A DNA stretch of 7,787 nt from Ilumatobacter sp. GTDB lineage: Bacteria > Actinomycetota > Acidimicrobiia > Acidimicrobiales > Ilumatobacteraceae. Each line of letters begins with the position of its first letter. The first letter of the stretch is position 1. The translations under genes and the position numbers were made by a program. The notes beneath the pieces are model-generated. The model had not been told where the DNA came from and searched no databases. It saw nothing but the letters and a program-made list of their open reading frames with translations. This document shows positions 1-6,003 of the stretch, piece by piece. Where the stretch lies: contig JAJCXU010000513.1 in NCBI GenBank assembly GCA_029263275.1, positions 1 to 7,787 on the forward strand, given 5' to 3'.

Positions 1-24
1 GAGGTCTTCGGAGGCGAAGCATGA
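1..24 (+). CDS. C-terminal end of an upstream gene, possibly tldD (partial)
   Basis: Reading from base 1 gives seven sense codons (EVFGGEA) and then TGA at 22-24. This stop overlaps the tldE start as ATGA (21-24), an arrangement typical of translationally coupled genes. Because tldE is very often preceded by its partner tldD, the upstream gene is plausibly tldD. Seven residues are too few to identify a family, so the identity is inferred from context only. The GGAGG that serves tldE lies inside these last codons. It is also possible that nothing is encoded here and the open frame is chance. Confidence 0.45.
   Translation, partial: EVFGGEA
10..14 (+). promoter_or_regulatory. Shine-Dalgarno site of tldE
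   Basis: GGAGG is followed by six bases and then the ATG at 21. This is the only strong Shine-Dalgarno match seen in front of any gene in the window, and it supports the ATG at 21 as the true start. Confidence 0.75.
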
Positions 25-1364
25 GCAACAGCACTGAACGCCAGGCCTACTTCGACGAGCTGGTCACCTCGGCCACTTCCACGCTGCAGGGCGACGAGGT
101 CCTCCTCGCCAACCTCGCAGGTGAGGCCACCGATTTCATCCGGCTCAACAACAACGACGTACGCCAAGCCGGTTCGGTCGATCAGCAGAAGCTGAGCGTC
201 GACCTGATCGAAGGCAAGCGCCACGTCGGTGGAACGATCAACCTCACGGGCGATCAGGCGATGGACAACGCCAGGGTCGGCGCATTACTCGGCCAGCTCC
301 GCGACCAGCGTCGGCTCGTACCAGACGACCCATACCTGCTCTACAACACCGAGCCGACGTCGACCAACAACGTCAAGACCGGCGCCATCCCGAGCCCCGA
401 TGTGGCTCTCGCAGACATCCGCCAGGCGGGCCAGGGCAAGGACCTGGTCGGCATCTACGCCTCGGGCGACACGTTCAACGGATTCGCCAACTCGCTCGGC
501 CAGCGCAACTGGTTCCAGTCGTCGACGTTCAACCTCGACTGGTGTTTCTACCTGCAGGCCGACAAAGCAGCGAAGAACCTCTACGCGGGATTCGATTGGG
601 ACGACGACGCGTTCGCGCGCAAGGTCGACTGGTCAAGCCAGCAGCTGACGGCGCTCGCTCGCGACCCCAAGGTGCTCGGCCCCGGCGACTACCGCACGTA
701 TCTGGCACCTCGGGCAATGGAAGAGGTGATGTCGCTCCTCTCGTACTACGGCGCCTTCGGTCGTCGAGCACACGAGACCAAGCAGACTCCCCTGCTTCGG
801 ATGCTCGCTGGCGATGCGACGTTGTCGTCACAGGTCACGATCAGCGAGAACACCCTCGGCGGCGTTGCCCCGAACTTCGAGTCCTCCGGCTTCACCCGTC
901 CCGACGAAGTGCAGTTGATCCTCGATGGCAAGCTCAACGACACGCTCGTCTCGCCGCGGTCGGCCCAGGAGTACGGCGTGGCCACCAACGGCGCACATCG
1001 CGGCGAGTACCCGCAGTCGATGGCAATCGCGCCGGGCACGATCCCGACCGATGGCGTCGCCGAGGCGCTCGACACCGGCCTGTTCGTCGGCAACCTCTGG
1101 TACACGAACTTCAGCGACATGTCGGCCTGCCGAACAACCGGCATGACCCGGTTTGCCACGTTCTGGATGGATAGCGGCGAGATCGTTGCCCCGGTCAGCG
1201 TGCTCCGCTTCGACGACACCGCGTTCAACATGCTCGGCGATCAACTCGAGGGCCTCACCGACGATGCCGAGGTACTCCTCGACCCGAGCACCTACATCGA
1301 GCGGAGCACGGCGAGCGCGCGTCTTCCCGGCGCACTGCTCAGCGAGATGCGCTTCGTGCTCTGA
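21..1364 (+). CDS. pmbA: TldD/PmbA family protein, TldE-type subunit
   Basis: The 447-residue product has the family's layout. The N-terminal domain carries a FIRLNNNDVRQAG segment (about residues 39-51) followed by a beta strand rich in K, L, S and V. The C-terminal domain carries the diagnostic blocks LFVGNLWYTNFSDM (354-367), TTGMTRFATFW (372-382) and SGEIVAPVSVLRFDD (385-399). TldD subunits have an HExxxH zinc motif; none is present here, which makes this the TldE/PmbA (non-metal) half. In Escherichia coli TldD and TldE form a cytoplasmic heterodimeric protease that processes microcin B17 and degrades unfolded peptides such as CcdA; the native substrate in actinobacteria is unknown. The ATG at 21 has a good Shine-Dalgarno site and overlaps the preceding stop. 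Its stop overlaps the next gene's start. Length is normal for the family and no lesion is seen. Confidence 0.92.
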   Translation: MSNSTERQAYFDELVTSATSTLQGDEVLLANLAGEATDFIRLNNNDVRQAGSVDQQKLSVDLIEGKRHVGGTINLTGDQAMDNARVGALLGQLRDQRRLVPDDPYLLYNTEPTSTNNVKTGAIPSPDVALADIRQAGQGKDLVGIYASGDTFNGFANSLGQRNWFQSSTFNLDWCFYLQADKAAKNLYAGFDWDDDAFARKVDWSSQQLTALARDPKVLGPGDYRTYLAPRAMEEVMSLLSYYGAFGRRAHETKQTPLLRMLAGDATLSSQVTISENTLGGVAPNFESSGFTRPDEVQLILDGKLNDTLVSPRSAQEYGVATNGAHRGEYPQSMAIAPGTIPTDGVAEALDTGLFVGNLWYTNFSDMSACRTTGMTRFATFWMDSGEIVAPVSVLRFDDTAFNMLGDQLEGLTDDAEVLLDPSTYIERSTASARLPGALLSEMRFVL

Positions 1365-2461
1365 TGCGAGCGAGGTCGACGCTCGTCGTGCTTGCGCTCG
1401 CTGCTGCTGCATGCTCGACGGGTGACTCGGACGTTCCGGGGATCGGAGGCAGCCCCGACCTGGAGTCGGCAGACTCACTCGTCGACGTTCCGTCTGTCGC
1501 CACCACGTCTCCGCCGACCAGCGCTCCTGACACCACGGTCGCGCCTGCGACACCGTCTACCACGCTGCCACCAACCACCACCGCTGCGCCAGAAGACGCC
1601 TGTGGCTCGTTGCTCGCCGACGGGTACGACACACGCAAACTGACGTTGGCCCGCATCACCGACGCCGAGCTGGCAGCTGCCGAGGCGACCTGTGCTGACG
1701 CACTCGGCCAGCTCCGCGGCGCCATGACGATCGAGCAACGGATGGGTGCGTTCAACGCCGATCCGGCCCCGCTCAGCGCCACCAACCTCGTGTGCGACGG
1801 CGGCGACTTCTCACTCGAGGTCACCAACAACGTCGATCATCCCATCGGCGTCCATGCATCGATGCAGCTGCTCGCCGACGGCGTCGATGGCCCCCTCGGC
1901 AGCACGTTGCAGCCGCTCGTCATCTGGTCCCTCGCTCCCGGCGCGAGCGCCCCACTCTCAGGCAACTACGAGGTCAATCGGCCCACCGAGGCAGCCCTCA
2001 CCTGCGAGGTCGACATCACCGCCTTCGACGCCACACCAGGCGACGCCGATGCCTCGCTCGGCGAGCCGCAGGTCCCGGAACTCGCCGTCGACGACCCTGC
2101 ACAGTGGCTGCCGTTTCTCGTCGCGCAGGGTGCCGCGATCCTGGGCACCGGAAACCCCGACCTGGCAGCAGTCGTCGAAGACGTGCGCTCGACCGAGTTC
2201 CCCCGCGTCGTGTCGTCGACCGAGGTGGCAATCGACGCGATACCAGCCACCGGCACGATCAGCGTGTGCACGGCGTCGATCCAACGCCCGGACGACCGCC
2301 ACATCAGCATCGTGTACTTCGACGACCGCGCCGAGTCGAGCGAGCTGCAACACGGCCTCTTCCGTCGCGGCAACGACGGCCAGTGGCGCTGGCTCAGCTC
2401 GTCGGTCTACTTCGATTCCCGCGAGTACTGGAACTGCGGGACACCGAGCATCAACCTCTGA
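1364..2461 (+). CDS. probable lipoprotein of unknown function, coupled to tldE
   Basis: The 365-residue product starts with MRARST, a hydrophobic stretch (7-16) and Cys17 preceded by AAA, a weak but acceptable lipobox, so it is probably a lipid-anchored exported protein. A Thr/Pro/Ala-rich linker follows (about 46-77). The rest is globular: a Cys80-Cys110 segment with helical character, a beta-rich segment with Cys144 and Cys214 containing FSLEVTNNVDHPIGVH, and a C-terminal segment with Cys302 and Cys358 ending in the aromatic stretch WRWLSSSVYF. The six cysteines after Cys17 fall in three neighbouring pairs, which suggests disulfides formed outside the cell. I do not recognise a family. The ATG shares one base with the tldE stop (TGATG, 1362-1366) and has no clear ribosome site of its own, so translation probably depends on tldE. 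The gene ends three bases before a convergent gene. Confidence 0.8.
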   Translation: MRARSTLVVLALAAAACSTGDSDVPGIGGSPDLESADSLVDVPSVATTSPPTSAPDTTVAPATPSTTLPPTTTAAPEDACGSLLADGYDTRKLTLARITDAELAAAEATCADALGQLRGAMTIEQRMGAFNADPAPLSATNLVCDGGDFSLEVTNNVDHPIGVHASMQLLADGVDGPLGSTLQPLVIWSLAPGASAPLSGNYEVNRPTEAALTCEVDITAFDATPGDADASLGEPQVPELAVDDPAQWLPFLVAQGAAILGTGNPDLAAVVEDVRSTEFPRVVSSTEVAIDAIPATGTISVCTASIQRPDDRHISIVYFDDRAESSELQHGLFRRGNDGQWRWLSSSVYFDSREYWNCGTPSINL

Positions 2462-2464
2462 CCA

Positions 2465-2917
2465 TCAGTTCCCGGACAGCGGCGGCGGGTTGGTCGCATC
2501 GGCGACCGCATCGGACGGGGGCGGCGGCATCTTGCCTTCGGCCTCATCGACACGAGCCTGCGCCTTCTCCAGGAAGCCGTTGGCAGCGTTGGCCAACCCC
2601 GCCATCGCCGTTGCAGCCTTGGCCTGTGCCTTCGCTCTCCTGATCTCGGCGTCTTCTCTTGATCTCGAGTCGTCGTGGTCATGGCTGTCGTGGCTGTCAG
2701 ACCCCGCGTCGGGATGGTCGCCGTGGTGAGTGGCGCTGCTGCCGGCCGAATACTTCCGCGCCGCCTCTTCAGCCTTCTTCGAGAGGTTCGAGGTCTTGCC
2801 ACCCGAAACCTTGTCGATCTGCACGGTCGCCTTGCCGACCACGTCGCCGACCTTGTGCCGATTCTTCTCGAGAAGTTCCTTCGCCCTGCGCAAGTTGCGA
2901 GCGTTCAACAGTCCCAT
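2465..2917 (-). CDS. MT0933-like (antitoxin family) small protein with His/Asp-rich insert
   Basis: The product is 150 residues when started at the ATG at 2917-2915. Residues 1-55 (MGLLNARNLRRAKELLEKNR, then KVGDVVGKATVQIDKVSGGK and SKKAEEAARKY) match the pattern of actinobacterial MT0933-like antitoxin proteins (Pfam MT0933_antitox; Rv0909 type): MGLL, KELL.KN..KV, a Lys/Asp helix, GGK, and a closing Lys/Ala helix. Residues 64-83 are rich in His and Asp. Residues 85-129 are Ala/Glu/Arg/Lys-rich and likely a helix or coiled coil. The tail is PPPP...PPPLSGN. No signal peptide is seen, so it is probably cytoplasmic. No SRPBCC-type toxin like Rv0910 is next to it, so the antitoxin label is a family name rather than a demonstrated role. 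The frame stays open far upstream into the amidase gene, but those codons are a shadow of that gene. The MGLL start fits the family. Confidence 0.75.
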   Translation of the reverse strand: MGLLNARNLRRAKELLEKNRHKVGDVVGKATVQIDKVSGGKTSNLSKKAEEAARKYSAGSSATHHGDHPDAGSDSHDSHDHDDSRSREDAEIRRAKAQAKAATAMAGLANAANGFLEKAQARVDEAEGKMPPPPSDAVADATNPPPLSGN

Positions 2918-2924
2918 GAACTTC

Positions 2925-2930
2925 AGAATA
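2925..2930 (-). promoter_or_regulatory. candidate -10 element of a leaderless promoter for the MT0933-like gene
   Basis: On the minus strand TATTCT (TANNNT) ends seven bases before the ATG at 2917. That places the expected transcription start at or within one base of the start codon. No Shine-Dalgarno site is seen between the box and the ATG, and no TTGACA-like -35 box is evident, as is common for leaderless promoters in actinobacteria. The box sits in the 36-base divergent gap shared with the amidase gene. Confidence 0.4.
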
Positions 2931-2953
2931 GCGAGCCGTGCTAACAACGCGAG

Positions 2954-4435
2954 ATGGAGAACATCGCTGACGAGACCCAATGGCTCGATGCCACCGCGCA
3001 GGCTGCCTTGGTGGCAGCTGGTGCAGTGTCGTCGCGTGAACTCATCGATGCCGCAGTCGAACGCATCGATCGCATGAACGGAGCGATCAATGCCGTGGTA
3101 CTGCACTGGTACGACCGGGCACGCGAGCAAGCCGACGTGATCGACGCCACCGGAGCCGCAACCGCGCCTGCCGGCGCCGGCAGTGGAGACCGGCCCCCGT
3201 TCCTCGGCGTGCCGTTCATGTTGAAGGACCTGTGGGCCCCCGAGGCCGGCATGCCGATGACCAACGGCAACGCTGCGCTCGCCGCGAACCCGCCGCTGGC
3301 CAAATACGACATGACGCTGGTCGCGCGGTTCCGTGATGCCGGCCTGATCAACGTGGGCCGAACCAACAGCCCCGAGCTCGGCAGCCTGCCCGTCACCGAA
3401 CCGATCGCGCACGGACCGACACGCAACCCGTGGGACACGACTCGCACGCCGGGCGGATCGAGCGGCGGTGCTGCTGCTGCGGTTGCTGCCGGGATGGTGC
3501 CGATGGCCCACGCCAGCGACGGGGGTGGATCGATTCGGATTCCTGCGTCGTGCAGCGGCCTCGTTGGCCTCAAGCCGTCGCAAGGCCGCATCTCGCTCGC
3601 ACCCGACCGCGACGAGTCCGGCCTCAGTGTCAACCTCGTCGTCAGCCGCTCGGTGCGCGACACCGCCCGAATCCTCGACGCCGTCCACGGACCCGGCGTC
3701 GGCGACACGGTCATCGCTGCCCCGCCAGCTCGGCCCTATGAAGACGAACTCGGCCACGACCCGGGCCGGCTTCGCATCGGAATCCTCGACCACAACCCGC
3801 AGGGAGACTCACTCCACGACGACTGCGTCACTGCGGTCCGCTCCGCTGCCACGATGCTCGAAGGTCTGGGCCACGACCTCGCGCCCGGTCATCCGAGTGT
3901 GCTGGAGGACCCGTCCTTCACTCCCCGATTCATGGCGATGTGGGCCACCAACATGGCGCTCGGCATCAAGAAGATGGAGTCATGGATCGGCCGGGAGATG
4001 ACCGCCGATGATGTCGAACCCGTCAACTGGGCGCAGGCCGAATGGGCAAAGGGAGTCTCGGGTGTCGAGTACGGCGCAGCACTCGGAGCCGTGGTCGAAT
4101 ATCGCCGAGCGTTGCAGTCCTGGTGGACCGAAGGCTGGGACCTGCTGTTGACACCGACGCTCAGCGAGCCACCCGTCGAGATCGGAGCACATGACGCCGT
4201 CGAGGGCGACCCGATGGCCGGCATGAAGCGTGCCGCACGCTTTGTCGGGTTCACGCCACCGTTCAACGCCAGCGGACAGCCGGCAATCAGCTTGCCGCTT
4301 CACTGGAACGACAGTGGCCTGCCGATCGGTGTGCAGTTGGTGGCCGCATACGGTCGCGAAGACCTGCTCCTCGCTGTCGCCAGCCAGCTCGAGTCAGCAC
4401 ATCCCTGGGCTCAGCGTCGCCCCACAGTTTCCTGA
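2954..4435 (+). CDS. amidase signature family hydrolase, NylA-like
   Basis: The 493-residue product carries the whole amidase signature. Lys91 (VPFMLKDL), cis-Ser169 (PGGSSGG) and the nucleophile Ser193 (GGSIRIPAS) form the Lys-cisSer-Ser triad, with spacings of 78 and 24 residues. The C-terminal block FNASGQPAISLP (437-448) with GLPIGVQLVAAYGREDLLL (455-473) closely resembles 6-aminohexanoate cyclic dimer hydrolase, as does the N-terminal LDATAQAALV. As I recall NylA (triad Lys72/Ser150/Ser174), the triad here is shifted by a constant 19 residues. Much of this shift is an Ala/Gly-rich insert near residues 64-79. It hydrolyses a C-N amide bond, probably in the cytoplasm since there is no signal peptide. 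The natural substrate is unknown. An in-frame TAA at 2942-2944 leaves the ATG at 2954 as the only upstream start. No Shine-Dalgarno site is seen. The gene stands alone on the plus strand. Confidence 0.92.
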   Translation: MENIADETQWLDATAQAALVAAGAVSSRELIDAAVERIDRMNGAINAVVLHWYDRAREQADVIDATGAATAPAGAGSGDRPPFLGVPFMLKDLWAPEAGMPMTNGNAALAANPPLAKYDMTLVARFRDAGLINVGRTNSPELGSLPVTEPIAHGPTRNPWDTTRTPGGSSGGAAAAVAAGMVPMAHASDGGGSIRIPASCSGLVGLKPSQGRISLAPDRDESGLSVNLVVSRSVRDTARILDAVHGPGVGDTVIAAPPARPYEDELGHDPGRLRIGILDHNPQGDSLHDDCVTAVRSAATMLEGLGHDLAPGHPSVLEDPSFTPRFMAMWATNMALGIKKMESWIGREMTADDVEPVNWAQAEWAKGVSGVEYGAALGAVVEYRRALQSWWTEGWDLLLTPTLSEPPVEIGAHDAVEGDPMAGMKRAARFVGFTPPFNASGQPAISLPLHWNDSGLPIGVQLVAAYGREDLLLAVASQLESAHPWAQRRPTVS

Positions 4436-4446
4436 TGGCGGCCTGA

Positions 4447-5292
4447 TCAGCAATCGTCGAAGAGATAGAACGATTCTTCACCGGCGAACACGCTGATCAC
4501 CGAGATGTCGGCGATGGCCGGGACCTGGCTGATGTAGTCCATCCCATCGTCGCTGAAGTAGCCGAAGAGGTCGCCGCTCGATTGCAGGAACAGTCGGACG
4601 CCGTCGGCGGTGCCGCCACCGGTCGAGTAGCAGCCGCCCGGCTCGGCGATGATGACGCCCGGGAAGTCGGCGCCTTGCGACCCTGGGCCAACGCCCGATG
4701 CCGTGGTGAACGCGCCGGGACCTTCACTGTGCCGGTAGCCGACAAAGGTCAGCGCTGCACTGGATGCTCCACCGAAGTACGCGCACAACCCGTTCCCGAA
4801 GCAGACATCGCGACCTGACGGAAACGCGAAGCCGCGTTCCTCGTCGACGTTCTCGTAGTACGCGCCGGCGTCGGCCGGATAGTCGAGTGATTCGACCGAG
4901 GTCGGACTGCCGATGACGGGCGACAACGCCTCGATCAGTTGATCGGGTGTGGTCGCTCCGAACGGGAGCGTGCCGATGCCATCGATGCGCAAGGTCAGAT
5001 CGGCCGCCGGTGGCGCGGTCGGTGCTGGTGCAGCCGTTGTCTCCGGAGCCGCCGTAGTTGCCGGGGCGGCGGTCGTTGCCGGGGCCGCCGTGGTTGCCGG
5101 TTCGGTCACCGCTGGAGCTTCGGTCACCGCCGGCGCGTCGGTCGCGACCGGTGCCTCGGTGGCAGCAGGTGTGTCGACCGGCGCAAGTGTTGTCTCTGCG
5201 GCGGAATCGGTGCTCGCTCCGCTTGATGCGAGCAGCAACGCAATCACGGCAATCGAAGCAGAACGACGGACGAGCCAGACACGCGATGTCAT
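4447..5292 (-). CDS. secreted protein of unknown function with Thr/Ala/Pro hexapeptide repeats
   Basis: The 281-residue product begins with a signal peptide: positive residues in MTSRVWLVRR, a hydrophobic core (about 13-22) and small residues LASSGAS (21-27). Residues 45-91 are a low-complexity linker made of hexapeptide repeats. The folded part (about 98-281) contains LRIDGIGTLPFGATTPDQL, a segment seen in exported proteins that test a small-effect-style threshold of a domain, but I cannot assign a family. Four cysteines (164, 170, 221 and the last residue, 281) may form two disulfides. The signal peptide looks like a lipobox in which the Cys is replaced by Ser24, so the protein is either released or held by the uncleaved segment. 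It lies 36 bases after the methyltransferase gene on the same strand and converges on the amidase gene with 11 bases between. No Shine-Dalgarno site is seen; a TANNNT box lies six bases before the ATG. Confidence 0.8.
   Translation of the reverse strand: MTSRVWLVRRSASIAVIALLLASSGASTDSAAETTLAPVDTPAATEAPVATDAPAVTEAPAVTEPATTAAPATTAAPATTAAPETTAAPAPTAPPAADLTLRIDGIGTLPFGATTPDQLIEALSPVIGSPTSVESLDYPADAGAYYENVDEERGFAFPSGRDVCFGNGLCAYFGGASSAALTFVGYRHSEGPGAFTTASGVGPGSQGADFPGVIIAEPGGCYSTGGGTADGVRLFLQSSGDLFGYFSDDGMDYISQVPAIADISVISVFAGEESFYLFDDC
5026..5160 (-). repeat. hexapeptide-coding repeat (18-bp units) in the secreted protein gene
   Basis: Residues 66-89 of the secreted protein are four tandem units of [A/E]TTAAP, each 18 bp (5026-5097). 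Residues 45-62 are three related units of T[E/D]AP followed by two A/V residues (5107-5160). Adjacent DNA units differ at only a few positions; for example, 5044-5061 and 5080-5097 differ at two of 18. This suggests expansion by slippage or unequal exchange. The segment most likely acts as a flexible linker across the cell wall. Confidence 0.8.
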
Positions 5293-5298
5293 CGCGCC

Positions 5299-5304
5299 AA
5301 AGTA
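5299..5304 (-). promoter_or_regulatory. candidate -10 element of a leaderless promoter for the secreted protein gene
   Basis: On the minus strand TACTTT (TANNNT) is followed by six bases (GGCGCG) and then the ATG at 5292. This places the expected transcription start on the A of the start codon. No Shine-Dalgarno site and no clear -35 box are seen. If active, it would allow the secreted protein to be made independently of the upstream transporter and methyltransferase genes. Confidence 0.45.
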
Positions 5305-5328
5305 GCGAATGGCCGAGCGGGCAGCCAG

Positions 5329-5982
5329 CTATTGAGCGGCCTTCGTTGCCGTGCCGGCGATCTGGTGCCGCACCCACAGTGCCGGGCGGCCTCGATCGAC
5401 TTCATCGATGTCAACCGACTCGAACGGCGAACGCCGAATGGTCTCCGCTGTGTCACGCGTGATCTCGCATCCGTTGAACAGCCACCGGTGGGGCCGAAAG
5501 AGCACTCGCTGGACACGGCGGTTGGCGGTGCGGGCCCGTGAGGCAACGTGCTCGATGAAGAAGTAGGTGCCCCCGGGCTTCAGGATGCGGTGCGCCTCGT
5601 GCAGGACGCGTCCAGGGTCGTCCACGCCACACAGCAGCAGCGTGCCGACCACCCCGTCGACCGACTCGTCGACGACATCGACCGCTGCGCCGTCGAGCTG
5701 CCGGATCTCCAGGTCCACGCCGTGCTTCTCGGCAGCTGACTGCAGCGGCGGGTGCATCACCGGGTTCGGCTCAACGGCAATCACCTTCGTGCCCGGCGCG
5801 TAGTAGCGCATGTTGACGCCGGTGCCCGGGCCCAATTCGACAACGGTGCCGCGCATTGCGCCAATCACGCCGTGCTTGCGTTCACCCCACGCCTCGTGGC
5901 TGCTCTCAGCACCGGATTCGAGCAACCGCGCTTCGAGCCTCGAACGGCGCTGTTGCTTCGTCAGATCCGGCACACGAAGCAC
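5329..5982 (-). CDS. class I SAM-dependent methyltransferase, METTL7/TMT1-like
   Basis: The 217-residue product is a Rossmann-fold methyltransferase. Motif I is VVELGPGTG (47-55), the acidic residue after strand 2 is Glu71 (AVEPNP), the motif II region is DGVVGTLLLCGVDDP (109-123), and motif III is ILKPGG (133-138). The blocks TLLLCGVDDP, FFIEHVAS (141-148), W167-LFNGC and TRDT (175-178) closely resemble the METTL7/TMT1 family, whose human members methylate thiols; other members of this group are annotated only as generic methyltransferases. No signal peptide or membrane segment is seen. The start is a GTG at 5982; a second GTG three codons later is an equally possible start, and neither has a clear Shine-Dalgarno site. 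The gene follows the RND transporter stop by 21 bases in the same reading frame, so reinitiation after that stop is likely. The substrate is unknown. Confidence 0.88.
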   Translation of the reverse strand: MLRVPDLTKQQRRSRLEARLLESGAESSHEAWGERKHGVIGAMRGTVVELGPGTGVNMRYYAPGTKVIAVEPNPVMHPPLQSAAEKHGVDLEIRQLDGAAVDVVDESVDGVVGTLLLCGVDDPGRVLHEAHRILKPGGTYFFIEHVASRARTANRRVQRVLFRPHRWLFNGCEITRDTAETIRRSPFESVDIDEVDRGRPALWVRHQIAGTATKAAQ

Positions 5983-6003
5983 GGTACCGAACGGCCGGCC
6001 GGC

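Noticed and set aside
828..1553. Minus-strand open frame of 241 residues across tldE and the lipoprotein gene
   Set aside because: Antisense shadow of two well-supported genes, with no recognisable motif and no ribosome site.
2465..2917. Toxin-antitoxin operon
   Set aside because: No SRPBCC-type toxin or other small partner gene adjoins the MT0933-like gene: its neighbours are a convergent lipoprotein gene and a divergent amidase gene. The known link between TldD/TldE and degradation of the CcdA antitoxin is not evidence of a link here.
2918..3793. Minus-strand open frame extending the MT0933-like gene upstream to 442 residues
   Set aside because: It lies fully antisense to the amidase gene, including its catalytic motifs, has Arg-rich low-complexity composition typical of GC-rich antisense frames, and the family start MGLL is at 2917.
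4432..4450. Possible bidirectional terminator between the amidase and secreted protein genes
   Set aside because: Only a five-base stem (CTGAT/ATCAG) with a nine-base loop that overlaps both stop codons, and no T run; too weak to call.
5260..5292. Tat signal peptide on the secreted protein (Arg9-Arg10)
   Set aside because: The residues after the Arg pair (SASIAV) do not fit the twin-arginine consensus with an aromatic or Leu and a following Lys; an ordinary Sec signal is the simpler reading.
5994..6003. Perfect 10-bp palindrome GCCGGCCGGC between the RND and methyltransferase genes
   Set aside because: Short GC-only palindromes are expected by chance in such DNA. The position hints at a stem near the methyltransferase start, but nothing else supports a regulatory role.
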